64,000 bases of DNA from Aplysia californica. Lineage: Eukaryota > Mollusca > Gastropoda > Aplysiida > Aplysiidae. Under the pieces are notes generated by a model. The model was given only the letters and a program-made list of their open reading frames with translations, did not search any database and had not been told where the DNA came from. Shown here in pieces: positions 12,248 to 21,483 of the stretch (positions within the stretch are counted from its first letter, which is position 1; each line of letters starts with the position of its first letter). The stretch covers positions 299,250 to 363,249 of the forward strand of contig NW_004797799.1 of assembly GCF_000002075.1 (NCBI RefSeq), in the 5' to 3' direction. Position numbers and translations under genes: made by a program.

Positions 12248-13465
12248 CAACAACAGCAACAACAACAACACCAACAACAGCAGCAGCAGCAACAACAGCA
12301 AGAGGAGCAGGAGAAACACAAAGCAAAACGTCCGATGAATGCGTTCATGCTGTATGCACAGAAGAATCGAGGAGACTTCAACAAAAAGTACCCAGAGACC
12401 AATAACAGGCAAGTGGGTTGGGAATGTTCAGATCATTGGGGCTCTCCTCTCCACTTGTTGGTCGAGGTAATTATGTATGCTGTCTGCATAGGTCATTTTC
12501 ACTTGGCAATGAACAGTGATTTGGTGCATTTTAAATTTTACTGAAAAGAGCAAGTGATGAAAAATGCTTGTTTAAAGTCAAATTGATAGCAAGATCTTAG
12601 ATAGACCTATACATCATGTACGTAAAAAAAAATAATTGTGGTTTGCAAGAACTCTTTTGTCAGAGTTAAAGGTAAGTCTCTAAAACCTTGTTTAGAATAT
12701 GTGGTCTTTTGTTTGGCGTCGGCAGCCTAGTGGTTAGGCTACCGGACTCTTAATCGTGAGGTTGCGGAGTTGGGGGTTCGAGCTGCGGGCCCGACGTTGT
12801 GTCCTTGGGAAAGGCACTTTGCACGAATTTTCCTCACTTCTCCCAGGTGGAAATGGGTACCCGGCCATAGACAACGAAAGATCTTGTCAGTATGTTAGTG
12901 TTTGAGTGCCTATAAATGGCTGCTTGCACTGTATACTTTTCAGGAAGTTGAGTTTTGTTTCAGAATGCTCTCAAGTCTGCTGGGGTAATAGTATAGATTG
13001 TGAAACGCATAGAGCTTGCTGTTGAGCGGGGATTTGCGCTATACAAATGCTATCTATTATTATTATCTATTATTTAGTTTAATTTGGAATTAAAGTTGAC
13101 ATGTCTGAATTTGAAACTTCTTGAAATAAAAAGATTTTAACTGATGTTCAAGATTTTTATTAGAATTTTCGGAACACATTTTTTCCTCTTTGGTGCTGTT
13201 TAAATGATTTTTTATATATATGTATTGCCTTCTATTTCTGCATCTAACTTTTTATCTATAAAAAAATGACTAGATTATTTGTATGTACATACTTTCAGGG
13301 CAATAAACTTACTATAATGCTATCCACAGATTGATAAGTACGAAACTAAGTGAGGCTTGGCGGCTCCTTCCTGAGGATGAGAAACGAAAGTGGAAAGAGG
13401 AAGCCACACGAAGAGCCGAGCAACAGAAGCAGAAGCATCCGGATTGTTGGAAGCGCAAGAAATGA
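2009..13465 (+). CDS. Zinc-finger / polyQ / HMG-box protein, HBP1-type HMG box (5' incomplete)
   Basis: Six exons (2009-2223, 6573-6664, 8077-8236, 10037-10094, 12110-12408, 13330-13465) join in one frame with matching phases at every junction and give 319 residues up to a TGA. Domain order: a C2H2 finger at about residues 31-53, a C2HC-type finger at 63-85, a Ser-rich linker (100-175), a polyQ run (207-239) and an HMG box from about 248 to the C-terminus. The HMG box starts KRPMNAFML and ends HPDCWKRKK, closely resembling the C-terminal HMG box of vertebrate HBP1 (known family); HMG boxes bind and bend DNA in the nucleus. HBP1 is not known for zinc fingers, so orthology is uncertain and no symbol is given. 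The first exon starts at an acceptor, so N-terminal exons lie upstream. AATAAA at 14909 is the first canonical poly(A) signal I see downstream, implying a ~1.4-kb 3' UTR if used. Confidence 0.85.
2224..3579. other. Intron sequence, T-rich, no gene seen
   Basis: First part of the large intron between the two finger exons. A hairpin with perfect 11-bp arms (CTATGTAGAAT / ATTCTACATAG, 11-nt loop) lies at 2852-2884. Short ORFs at 3206-3551 are T-rich chance frames. Confidence 0.5.
3580..3708 (+). mobile_element. tRNA-derived SINE, 3' fragment
   Basis: It matches the 3' third of the SINEs at 12714 and 45311: ATGCACTGTATACTTTC, GAAGTTGAGATTGTTTCAG, AATGCTAACAG, then a degenerate form of the end (CTATACAAACGCTGTAAT). 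The tRNA-like head is absent. Confidence 0.7.
4142..4333 (+). mobile_element. Short retroposon family A, near-complete copy
   Basis: The head is GGGTGGGTGTTTGGCGGG and the body includes CTTTCCTATCAAACATTTG and TGTTACTCTCTTGTAACA. The terminal hairpin has arms GGCACTT and AAGTGCC around ATATGACCTTATTGTCTTGC, followed by GTAAAAC and an ACTAA-type tail. The arms belong to the A:T/T:A subfamily. Confidence 0.85.
4766..5342 (-). mobile_element. Tc1/mariner-type DNA transposon remnant
   Basis: Inverted ends of about 31 bp (left CAGGATAATTAAAAAAGAAT, right TTTTTTAATCAACCTG) are flanked by TA at 4764-4765 and 5343-5344, the target duplication typical of the IS630/Tc1/mariner superfamily. On the - strand, 4880-5000 reads as a transposase C-terminus (about SMDRDKLKHVWDEFFYR, then VARAAGGGHTEHL and a stop). 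The R..C/A..GGH.EHL ending is characteristic of such transposases. Most of the gene is missing. The 3' end is present twice (about 5143-5232 and 5243-5342). Confidence 0.8.
5981..6068. repeat. (CA)n microsatellite with C-runs
   Basis: CACACA repeats interrupted by C homopolymers at both sides and in the middle, within the first large intron. Confidence 0.95.
6573..6664 (+). CDS. HMG-box gene exon: second half of finger 2
   Basis: The acceptor is TTCTATTTTCAG and the donor is A|GTATGT. The exon encodes SSNGLKYHRKGKRC, supplying the Leu, His and final Cys of finger 2 with spacing F-X5-L-X2-H-X5-C, followed by a Ser/Ala-rich stretch. Splitting one finger across two exons confirms the join with 2223. 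Confidence 0.8.
6665..8076. other. Intron, no additional feature seen
   Basis: T-rich intron between the second and third visible coding exons. It contains a short (TA)n at about 7425-7437 and no ORF with coding character. Confidence 0.6.
8077..8236 (+). CDS. HMG-box gene exon: Ser-rich linker
   Basis: The acceptor is CTGCCTGCAG and the donor is AAG|GTAAGT. The 160-nt exon encodes a Ser/Thr-rich region followed by a likely helix (LNHAQKLMELADIATG). A near-copy of its CAGAAGCTGATGGAGTT segment occurs just after the donor, at about 8262-8281, suggesting a small local duplication. Confidence 0.8.
8280..8592. repeat. (AAT)n microsatellite with ATG/AAC variants
   Basis: About 300 bp of AAT trinucleotide repeats with GAT, AAC and TCA interruptions, 50 bp downstream of an exon donor. 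Poly-Ile frames on both strands are artefacts. Confidence 0.97.
8703..9270 (-). mobile_element. Jockey-like LINE, 3' end with RNase H/Zn-type C-terminus and 3' hairpin
   Basis: On the - strand, frames spell a typical LINE C-terminus: RDEVIFSRLHIRHTALTHKY, LLQGDEKPFCVGCDTD and FTIRHILTECLEFRQ (the C..C....H...C arrangement), then in a shifted frame VVDPNRILEFMKAIGLYGKL and a stop. About 220 bp of 3' UTR follow, ending in ACATGACCTTATGCAG, TTGCAAGCGCCGTAAAAC and ACTAAACTAAA. That terminal segment is the same as the end of retroposon family A. The coding part is 5'-truncated and frameshifted. The clade name rests on the C-terminal pattern only. Confidence 0.8.
9380..10036. other. Intron sequence, no feature seen
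   Basis: Contains a small CA-rich patch at 9951-9985 and a pyrimidine tract leading into the acceptor at 10036. No other recognisable element. Confidence 0.5.
10037..10094 (+). CDS. HMG-box gene microexon
   Basis: The acceptor is TGCTACACAG and the donor is CAG|GTAAGA. This 58-nt exon encodes RFPFDDSETSAAITLSSMAQ once joined to the two bases carried from the previous exon, and it ends in phase 0. It is too short to find by ORF length; phase and splice sites support it. Confidence 0.75.
10255..10536 (+). mobile_element. LINE 3' fragment, RTE-like, ending in ATG-type repeats
   Basis: The + strand reads HLALSLAKIEGK, QGRGKPRATYLDSLNRWV, TGKDPDNVTLLRAPEQRNGW, then a stop, then TITANVCCRSGI. The GRG.PR.T.LD...W pattern followed by an R..W motif is the usual C-terminus of RTE-like and related LINE polyproteins. 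It ends in GATGATGATGGTGATG, a trinucleotide tail of the kind RTE elements carry. At least two in-frame stops show decay. Confidence 0.7.
10537..11686. other. Intron sequence, no feature seen
   Basis: AT-rich intron DNA. The ORF on the - strand at 10891-11139 has no recognisable protein features. Confidence 0.5.
11687..12015. mobile_element. piggyBac-like MITE
   Basis: The left end is CCCTTTGGGCCCTAGCC and the right end is GGGCTCAAAGGG followed by TTAA (12016-12019). The left flank is TTGA, one change from TTAA. Inverted CCCTTTG ends with a TTAA target are the piggyBac pattern. The left interior has two copies of a CCTAGCCAC.GGTACACCGG block 44 bp apart, and the right end has a tandem GGGTTAGGGCTCAAAGG. 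ATATTTTGACCTCA occurs on both sides (about 11665 and 12032), so the flanks may be duplicated. Confidence 0.6.
12110..12408 (+). CDS. HMG-box gene exon: polyQ and first half of HMG box
   Basis: The acceptor is CCCCATTTCAG. The exon encodes 99 codons plus two bases: a basic segment, about 32 Gln with one His, an acidic spacer (EEQEKHKA) and HMG helix 1 plus the start of helix 2. The donor is AACAG|GCAAGT, a GC rather than GT donor; the reading frame excludes the nearby GTGGGT. Mixed CAG/CAA codons encode the polyQ. Confidence 0.85.
12203..12301 (+). repeat. CAG/CAA trinucleotide tract encoding polyQ
   Basis: Interrupted CAG and CAA codons with a single His codon (CAC), directly N-terminal to the HMG box. 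Mixed codons make the tract less prone to slippage than pure CAG. Confidence 0.9.
12409..13329 (+). other. GC-AG intron inside the HMG box
   Basis: The intron starts GCAAGT and ends CCACAG. It splits an Arg codon of the HMG box (NN-R-LISTKL). It carries a tRNA-derived SINE at 12714-13073. Confidence 0.75.
12714..13073 (+). mobile_element. tRNA-derived SINE, full-length copy
   Basis: A tRNA-like head has A-box-like CAGCCTAGTGGTTAGG and B-box-like GGGGGTTCGAGCTGC. A conserved central domain follows (GACGTTGTGTCCTTGGGAAA, GGCACTTTGCACGAATTTTC, AATGGGTACCCGGCC), then a body and the 3' end GCGCTATACAAATGCTAT with an ATT-repeat tail. It aligns throughout with 45311-45662. Inserted in the GC-AG intron. 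Confidence 0.9.
13330..13465 (+). CDS. HMG-box gene terminal exon
   Basis: The acceptor is TATCCACAG. The exon completes the HMG box (EAWRLLPEDEKRKWKEEA, then HPDCWKRKK) and ends with TGA at 13463-13465, so the protein stops immediately after the box, close to the layout of HBP1. Confidence 0.88.
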
Positions 13466-14908
13466 CTTACATTTTGCTGAAGCACTGTCTTTCCCTCGTT
13501 ACGAAAGGAGAAAGTTGTTTATGTCAAGTCTGGTAAAGACATAGGACTGATGGAGGCAAAGGACCTATAGTTGACAGACATGTGTTTTACAGTGTGCTTT
13601 GATCACAGTAGAGTAATTTTGTGCAAAAGCTTCCTCTAGAACTTTCTCTGTTGTGGAATGGATTATTTCATGGAGCGTCACGTGAGACAAACAGAGAGCA
13701 ATGTTTTAGAGGCTGAAGTGTATTAACCTTGTGGACATGTTAGAGGGTGATGGTATTATCACTTGAGCTGGAAGTAGTTTATGCAGAGAGAAGGTTGTGA
13801 TGTTTTATTCCAAACTTATTTCCCATATTTAGTTACCTATTGACAACATAGGACATATCGTGTAGTCTTGAAATTGGGTTTACTTGAAAAGCCCAGTCTA
13901 GTGTGGCATGTTTTCTTAACAAAGGTAAACCCCCACAATTCTAATGCGTTGAATTTTGTAAAGCCAATTCATTCACCATCGTCAGTCAGTATACTCAAAA
14001 GGTATTGTTTAAAGGGTTTCTTATTTGTTGACGAACTTCATGGGTTGAGTATTGCTCCGTCATTTATGTTAAGATTTTCTTAATTGTTGAAATGGCACAT
14101 TAGTTTGATTATAGATTGTGATAGACACTGAACTGTGTTGACACTGATTCAACAAATGGTTAATGTTTGTCATAAACCGTGTAAGTTCATTCAAAGAAAG
14201 AATACATATATGTGGTTTATGACTTTCAACGACAAAATGCTGTTCCTTGACCCTAATTCTACCAATACGAGGTGATAATACAACAGAGAGCCCAGTATCT
14301 TGCTCCCAGCATGCTGGAGATGATCTGTTGACTCTTGGGTCAAACGACTGTTTTACTGCTTTGCTTTCGTCAAGCTAGATGACATTGAGCTGGAAAGAAG
14401 ACTACGAAATGTTACCAGACAGACTCATCAAAGTTCCAACGCAGTCCACTGCAGAATTTAAAGTTGACCGCGACGTCTTTCATGTCATGGCAGCATTGGC
14501 CTTGCACTAGTCTAGGCTTAAACATGGCACACTCTGACACCATCACCTGCTCCGAGCAAACATTTGAGGTGCCACTTCACTGGAATTATCAGGAATTCTG
14601 GAAATATCTGATGTTTCAGACTCTTTGTTTGTTGTTAGACAGTCGATGTACTACCTGTGGATGTGATGTATAAATGTCTTTGTAGATGCAATTCATTTAA
14701 TCTCCAGAGGTTTCGGTAGCTCCAGGTGATTCCTCTGAACACTGCTCAGTTCCAGGTCAACTTTCCAAGCAGGAGTGCAGCGAGAACTGTATTTAGCGGA
14801 AGTGTTTTTGTGAAAATGTTATTGGACTTTCCATTTGTCACTCAGTGTTGATTAGGTGGATGATTTTTGGTTATAAAAGTCCCAGAGAAACATAACCTCA
14901 TGGGGCAT

Positions 14909-14914
14909 AAATAA
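14909..14914 (+). terminator. Candidate poly(A) signal of the HMG-box gene
   Basis: AATAAA, about 1.44 kb after the stop codon and the first canonical hexamer I find on the + strand after it. Use is inferred, not shown. Confidence 0.35.
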
Positions 14915-15578
14915 AAGGCTAATTATTTTATTTGAATTGAGGTCAAACATATTAATTTCTAAAGTTGCTAACTTTTAAAGAGAGTGTTACTAGATCGATA
15001 ACAACAACTAAAGAAAGTTTGTATTTCAGGAGAAATGTGTAGACTTTGAAGTGAACTTTTAACTTTTATCTTGACCTTAATTTCTTCATAAAGTATAATT
15101 TGTGATAATATGCCAAAATATGTTTAGAAAAGGCAAAATATATGCCAAAATACTTCTGGAATGACAAGTTGTATGTCAAAGTGTATCTTAAATATGGTAG
15201 TGTGGCTACAATTAAGAGTAGGCCCTACTGGGGCAATAGTGTTGTTGTTTCAGTTTTGTCGGAAGTCTGGACAACTCTTTTGGCCCTTTTGGTTACATAT
15301 TGTGAAAAAAAGTAATAAAAAAAAATATAAGTGAAAAATTACTGACTTTTAAAATACCATAAATTTTTATTTTTTGCTTGAGCAAATGATTTGATGAATG
15401 TTGCTGACATTCATTATTTTGACGCTTTTGCCAAACTGGATTTTAATACTATATTATGTTATAAAATATGAATGAAAAAGTATTTGTTTTCAAAGACTTT
15501 CTTTGAAAATGTATATCAGAATGAATCATTATGTCCGAGGCTTTCAATTTTTACTGCCTGCTGATTTTACTTTGTGTT

Positions 15579-15581
<3 letters not shown>

Positions 15582-15645
<64 letters not shown>

Positions 15646-15656
15646 TGTGTGTGTGT
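15582..15656. repeat. (GT)n microsatellite
   Basis: About 37 GT units with one GGG interruption. Confidence 0.97.
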
Positions 15657-16737
15657 GGCACGAAGGTCTGCACCTGTGTTGTTGATAGCTCTGTGGACAT
15701 GAGTAGGAACATGGGGTAAAAAGAAAAAACTGTAGAGCATAGGAAATTGACATATGAGAATGATGGAGTGCTACAGTGTAATTCCTCTTTGTTTAAAAAA
15801 AAAATGTTGCACACATACACATGCTTGTGTATTCACACTAGCACTCACAAATTCATAAAGAGGGAGAAAGAGAAGAAGGGGAAGGACTGACAGACAGAGA
15901 GATAGGGAGGCATAGAGGATGGGGGGGGGGGAGAGATAGCGAGAGAGAATAGGGAGAGAGTAGAAAGACCACCCTCCAACCACAGCAGTATTTGTACACA
16001 GAAAACAAGTCCCAACGAGAACAGCGAAAGAAAGAGAGAGTGGCTGATGTTAGTTGCTTGTCTGAGTCAAATATCATTTACTCTTTCCCTGTTTGATCAA
16101 TACACTTTGATTGCGTGTGTTGTCAAAGGTCTGAGATGGATTAAGATATTAATTAAAGTCTGCTAGCACATGGCGTATGAGGCATTGCACATATTCACTG
16201 ACTAAAGTAAAAACATTTGTTATGTCATAGAGTGCTGTGAGGGCGATGTATCTGAACTTTGAAAGCAGTTTGTCAATTAGACTTTGCGATGATTGTGGCA
16301 TTACTTTGTGATCTCATTGAAATTACTACATGTAGTTTAAGTGTGAAATGGTTCACGTATTTTGTCTGTGAGGGCTGAGACAATGTTCCAGTATACTTTG
16401 GAAAAACTCTTATGATATTTTTTGGTGCTCATGGTAACTGATGCATTGAGACTTCTTAGTTATATTATGCTTCAGATTGTTGCTGGAATGTGATAAGGAT
16501 TTGGTTCAGCAGTATGAAAGGGAAGGCCAGACGTGTGTAGGTGTTCTTCATATTCAGAAGCTTGAGTCCCAGGCTTCCTGCTTCAGTTTGTCTGATCATC
16601 AGTTCAAGTCTCTTCTAGTTTATCATCGAGTCAGAGGCTGGAAAGAAAAATTTTATCACGTTTCTTTTATGTGGACCTTTTATTGATTTTAATGACACAA
16701 GGGCTTATATTCCCCTGAGAAAGGGGCTATAGGTAAA

Positions 16738-16985
16738 CCTGGGGGGTCTTAGTCGAGCAGTATGACATTAGGCTCACAGTTGTAACATCTTAGATTTGAT
16801 CAACGAGGTAAGATATTTTATCACTGGTGAAGTACTGTTATCTATTCTTCTCAATTCTCTCAGTTGTAAATGGGTACTTGCCTATGGGTACTGAAGATGT
16901 TAATGATTACACTATGTGCCCTATAGGTTGCAATGATGTAAATTGGCAAGGGGCTTTAAGACAGTTAATTAGAGTGAACTGAAGT
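16738..16985 (+). mobile_element. Decayed tRNA-SINE-like segment
   Basis: Remnants in SINE order: a tRNA-like start (GGGGTCTTAGTCGAGCAG), a weak B-box-like TTTGATCAACGAGG, then AATTCTCTCAGTTGTAAATG and GGTACTTGCC, which echo the central domain of the SINE at 12714. Too diverged to be certain. Confidence 0.4.
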
Positions 16986-17179
16986 GAACCAGCGAAGAAA
17001 GTTGTTGTGAAGTCATGTGAGTCTACCATGAAAGAGGACACACTACTAGCACTGCTAGTACATCTCTCAATGAGCACTTTGAATTTATCACTTCACAGTC
17101 CTTCATAGACTGAGAATGAATGGGAAATGAGCTGCCCTGCCCGGGGAGTAGCTTACTATGAATCTTCTTAAGAAGGATT

Positions 17180-17362
17180 GTGGATGGTTGGTGGGTGCTC
17201 TAGTGTGATTTGCTTCTTTTTTCCTATCAAATATGTATCATCCTTATTTCTTGTCCTTTTTTCCCCCCTATGTTACTCTCTTGTAACACCTCTAATCTTC
17301 CAGTTTTATATGACCTAATTGTGTTGTAAGTGCCGTAAAAGTTTTAAAACTACTAAAAATGA
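17180..17362 (+). mobile_element. Short retroposon family A, decayed hairpin
   Basis: The head (GTGGATGGTTGGTGGG, TGCTCTAGTGTGATTTGC), the middle (TGTTACTCTCTTGTAACA) and the tail (TATATGACCTAATTGTG, TTGTAAGTGCCGTAAAAG) are clear. The 5' arm of the terminal stem is lost. Confidence 0.75.
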
Positions 17363-19779
17363 GAAAGAATGAATACAAGACTACAGTCTTAAACAGATGT
17401 TTAACTTAAGTACAGAGGTAATGATGCAGGTGCCTATCTTGTGATATGAAGCTGCCATAGAGAGATACCGGAACATTCTGTGTCAAGTTTTTGGCTTGAT
17501 ATTCCTTTGGCCATGTTTGCGCTAACATTTGTTTTGTCCCCTTTGACCTTGATGTGTTCCACTGTACTGGTGCTTACAAATCTCAGGCACTCAAGTCATT
17601 GGAATCGATTTGGTTGTTTTGATTTTTGTTTCGTCTATACTGTGTTAAGTTTTGAGACATCAATGAGTCAATGAATCCTAATTCTTCAGTTTGTAAAAAT
17701 ATACCCTTTTGATTTTGTTAAATGCTGTTTTACAGGACACACTTCAATAATATTGCTATGAATAAAAATGTTTAACGAAATTCTGTGTTTTAGATACTGC
17801 CACCCTCAGTTCTGTACCTGTTTTCTCCAGACAGTGCTTTTATGCTTACCTGAAGGACAGTAGGGTTTAAAGAAGTACTTCAAACAGTTGTATATCTGGC
17901 CCTTCAGACCTAGATTTTGTTAGAGAAAATATAATTTTGAAAATGATGGTGGTGGTTGGGGGTGGGGTGTTGCATACAGTGTTCTGTCTTCTTATTTCAA
18001 ACTGTTGTGTTTTTTAAAATAATAATTAGGATTTTAAATTGTAACAGAGCTGGATTAGTTTTAGTTATTTTCTATTGCTTCTCTGCTCAATACTGGTGGG
18101 CTTAGAATGTCTGTTGTTTCAACAATTTGGTCTCTGATCTGTTACAAAAATCATAAGCTAGAAAACAAAAATTGGTCCCTGGCTGTCTTTACTTGAGAAT
18201 CAGGAACATAGAAGAGAAAGGTAGAATGTTAACTGACATTGATGAACACTCCTCTACTTGAGTAAATATTGAGAAATAATAAAGGCTTCTTCGTCTTCTT
18301 CTTTGCACCTCAGCTAGGACTTAGATGTTGTCAACTGAGATTTTCAACCCATAATGCAACAAACATGCATATGGCCATAGTGTACCTCACCTTTCAGACA
18401 GTCATATAATTGTTTGGAATGAATTTTCAATTTAATTTTATTCTGCACAGAGTTGCTTTAGTTTTTGAGTAAGCAAACTTTAGAAAGTAACTTTAAAAAG
18501 TTGCCTGGACAGACATGTTTGTCTTTGGCTTTCAGTGTCAAGGGGAAAGTGTCCTTAATGCATGCACGGAGCACTTGAAACCTCTGAGATTTTCATTCTT
18601 ATTCCAAGAAGACCAGTGAGTTAAATCTCACCCACCCTAAGATTCGGGGCAGAAAAAAATTTGAGAAAAATCCACCTCGCAATCAAACCAGGTAGAGCCT
18701 ACTTGGGGCTTGAGAGGTATGCATCTTACCTCCAAGACTAATAGCAGTTTCCATTACTTTTGACATATTTGTATAGTGATTCTAATGCTCATGTCTAGGA
18801 CTGCGTGCTCGTGGTTAGATATTACTGTCGATATGTTTTGATCTTCTGAATGGGTAGCAAGGTCTGTTTATCGTTTTGTTTGTAAAGATATTTCTCTTTG
18901 TGGTTTGTGAGTGAGGTCCATGTAACTTTCATTTTGCATCATGAGGGACAGACTGATGGAAGTATTATGTCACTTGCATGAATTATGAAATATTTGAGGG
19001 GATTATTGAGTATTTCTGTAAACAGTACAGTGTTGACAGAAAGTTAAATGCATGCACAGTGCTATTTTAAATTATTTTGCCAATATTAACTGTGCCACAT
19101 GTATGAAGTTTTGGCAGAGTTAACTCTAACCGACTTTTCATTTCATTTTGTCATGGCAGCATTGGTATTCCCCATCCCATGATTCATTAGCTTTTGCCAA
19201 TTTCTACCTTGTACTGTATGACTGAGAATAAGGTAGAAAAAAGGAGTGCGATTATCTAATTAAATTCGTAAAATCTTGACAGTCTTATGAAAAAAAACAA
19301 AAACAACTAGAATTTACAGGCTACTTGCCAGTTTATCGTGAGCAGTTGAGGGAAGAACAAAATAGAAAGTAAAGCAGGGCACTCAATGAATGCAAGAAAG
19401 ACATAAATATAGCAGTTTTATTAACGACAATGTCGTTTTGCACCAGTAGTCAGCTTTGTGACTTACTGATATTGAAATATTTTCCATTGTTCTTATTCTT
19501 GGGGACAAATTGGGACCTTATAGTATTATTGAAATAACAGATAGATGTAGGGTCTTGTTTGATGAATGACACTGTCAAATTCACCCTTTTTCGAGAGAGA
19601 AAAACATCAAAGGAAATTTTGCTTAAACAGTTGTTGCGAATCTGTGATGATGAAATTGAATGTAACTTATTTAAAAAATCAGTTTCTTAAACAAACAAAA
19701 AATGTGTGAGACATATTGCTTGCAAAAACATGCAGAGTTGTGGTTTCTGACGCTGCGAGGAGGAGCAGCATGGGCATCC

Positions 19780-19905
19780 TGTCAGGTAAACAGCGTTGTG
19801 TGTCATGTGGGTGAGGGGAGGGATGTACCAATACTTGATCTCAGAGAACGACACCAGCCCTTGAGGAGCGGCAAAATATTCAGGGAGAAGCAGACACAAC
19901 CTCAT
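19780..19905 (-). other. Possible exon-like island, unassigned
   Basis: A GC-richer patch whose - strand frame reads CLLLPEYFAAPQGLVSFSEI then KYWYIPPLTHM. It looks more protein-like than its surroundings, but no good splice borders or homology are recognised. It could equally be a repeat or chance. Confidence 0.15.
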
Positions 19906-21393
19906 TACACTATCGTCTTCTTCACAGCAGATAAGAGTTTTGGGACACGGGTCTATAATTAAACTTTTGCATTATGATGAACATATTGAATATTTTTCAC
20001 TTTTTTGCAGGTCAGATTAAAAAAGTAAATTTGATAGATGAATGTGTAAGACATGCATTGGTAAGTGTGTATTTGGTACACTTTGGTATTTAGAAATGAT
20101 GTGAAAAGTCTCAACTGCAAAGAAACAATGATGTTATAGTATTAAGAATGGATTTTATCAAGAAGGATATAAGTGAGTCAAAGCATAGTGTATGTTTGGT
20201 TAATGTTTCCAGTTACTGTAAGTGGGATCAGATTTTGCAGCTGCCCGTAATTTGGAGAATACGGATAGCTTGTTGAGCTGCTGGACAACTTTTGTGGTAG
20301 TGAAAGGAAAATGGTCAGGTTAGTTCCAGAACTTTTCTCTACAAAATGCAGCAAAAGATATGATTTAACAATTAAAATATGTCTCTTTACTCAAGTGATC
20401 AAACACAGTGCTGTGGAAGTTCATTTCATATTTTTCTGATTGGAGACCTGAAAATTTACCAATTTGATTTTAGTTTCACATTGTGTCGTAGTTCAACGAA
20501 AGAGGAAGGAAAGATTCACATTTAGTTGTTCTTTTAAGTAAACAAAGTGCTTTTAAATAAACAATTTGAAACAATTTTAGTCAGTTCTTTTACTGGTGGG
20601 ATGTAAAAAGTCCAGGAAAATTTCCTTACCCTGTCGTGACCGAGGACCTAAAGTATTATACTGTGATTGAAGGAGGGAGAAATTGATATAATTCACTCTG
20701 ATAGTGTTATGAACTCTGTATTCTTTTCAGCACACAAGTATAACAACTCTGTTGCTTTTGTGCTGGGGGGCTACAGTTATCTTGTGAGGTTTTAGCGCTG
20801 CTTCAATAAGTATTACTATGTGAACACCATTTCAGGATACTGTGCGTGTGTAGATATACACACTAAAGTGAATATTATTTATAGCAATGTTGTTTTTGTT
20901 CTAATGATTGCTCCTGTTGTCATTATTGCTTGCTTTGATCATCTTGTTAAATCATTCAAAAGTTGTGTGATTTTAGTTTTCTTCTTTATTTCAATTTATG
21001 TTATTATTTCATGTCATGTGAAAAAAATGTAAATTTTGTTTTCTTTCTTTTTTGTTTGATTGTTCACTTAGTTTAGAATTTGTAGAGCTTCATTGTAGGC
21101 CTATACTTTGCATGTGGATTATTTGTATGCTTTTTTCTTTTATGAAATAGTGAGTTTTGTCATTATTTGATTGATCAGAATGAGTTTGAAGGCTTTAGTT
21201 CATAGTGCTATTATTGTTTGAGGAGTGTTTTTGTTGCAAAAATTTGATGTATTAGATTAGCCTTACAGAAGTCAAGCAGTCCAGTATGTGGCTTCTCCGT
21301 ACATTGTTTCTTGTTTTGTTGTTTTGCCAGTGGAATGGGTTTGTTGTAGATGGCTGTTGGGACAGGTTTGCTTGTGCTGGTGGAGGGGCTGAC

Positions 21394-21483
21394 CTGTTGT
21401 AGAGGATGGTGAGGATCATACGGAATGTGAATGTTGAGCTGGGCTTGGCTACCTGGGTACTCAGTGAGCCTCACTGTGCTTTT
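21394..21483 (-). other. Possible 90-nt exon, unassigned
   Basis: The - strand acceptor is CACCACCCCCACAG, the donor is CAG|GTCAGC, and the exact 30-codon open frame between reads KSTVRLTEYPGSQAQLNIHI then PYDPHHPLQQ. It lies outside both recognised genes. No partner exon was identified. Confidence 0.25.

Larger units (their letters stand above)
13466..17179. other. 3' UTR of the HMG-box gene and downstream noncoding DNA
   Basis: Begins as 3' UTR. AATAAA occurs at 14909-14914 and again near 15314. T-rich on the + strand. The tract contains a GT microsatellite at 15582-15656, an AG-rich patch at 15855-15960 and a decayed SINE-like segment at 16738-16985. No convincing exon. Confidence 0.5.

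Noticed and set aside
12073-12405. Alternative frames across the polyQ tract (poly-Ala/Thr, poly-Asn/Ser, poly-Leu, poly-Cys)
   Set aside because: Shadow frames of the CAG/CAA repeat; the Gln frame alone continues into the HMG box and matches splice phases.
12714-13073. A functional tRNA gene in the SINE head
   Set aside because: Head is followed by a SINE body repeated at 45311 and stems are imperfect; it is a tRNA-derived retroposon.
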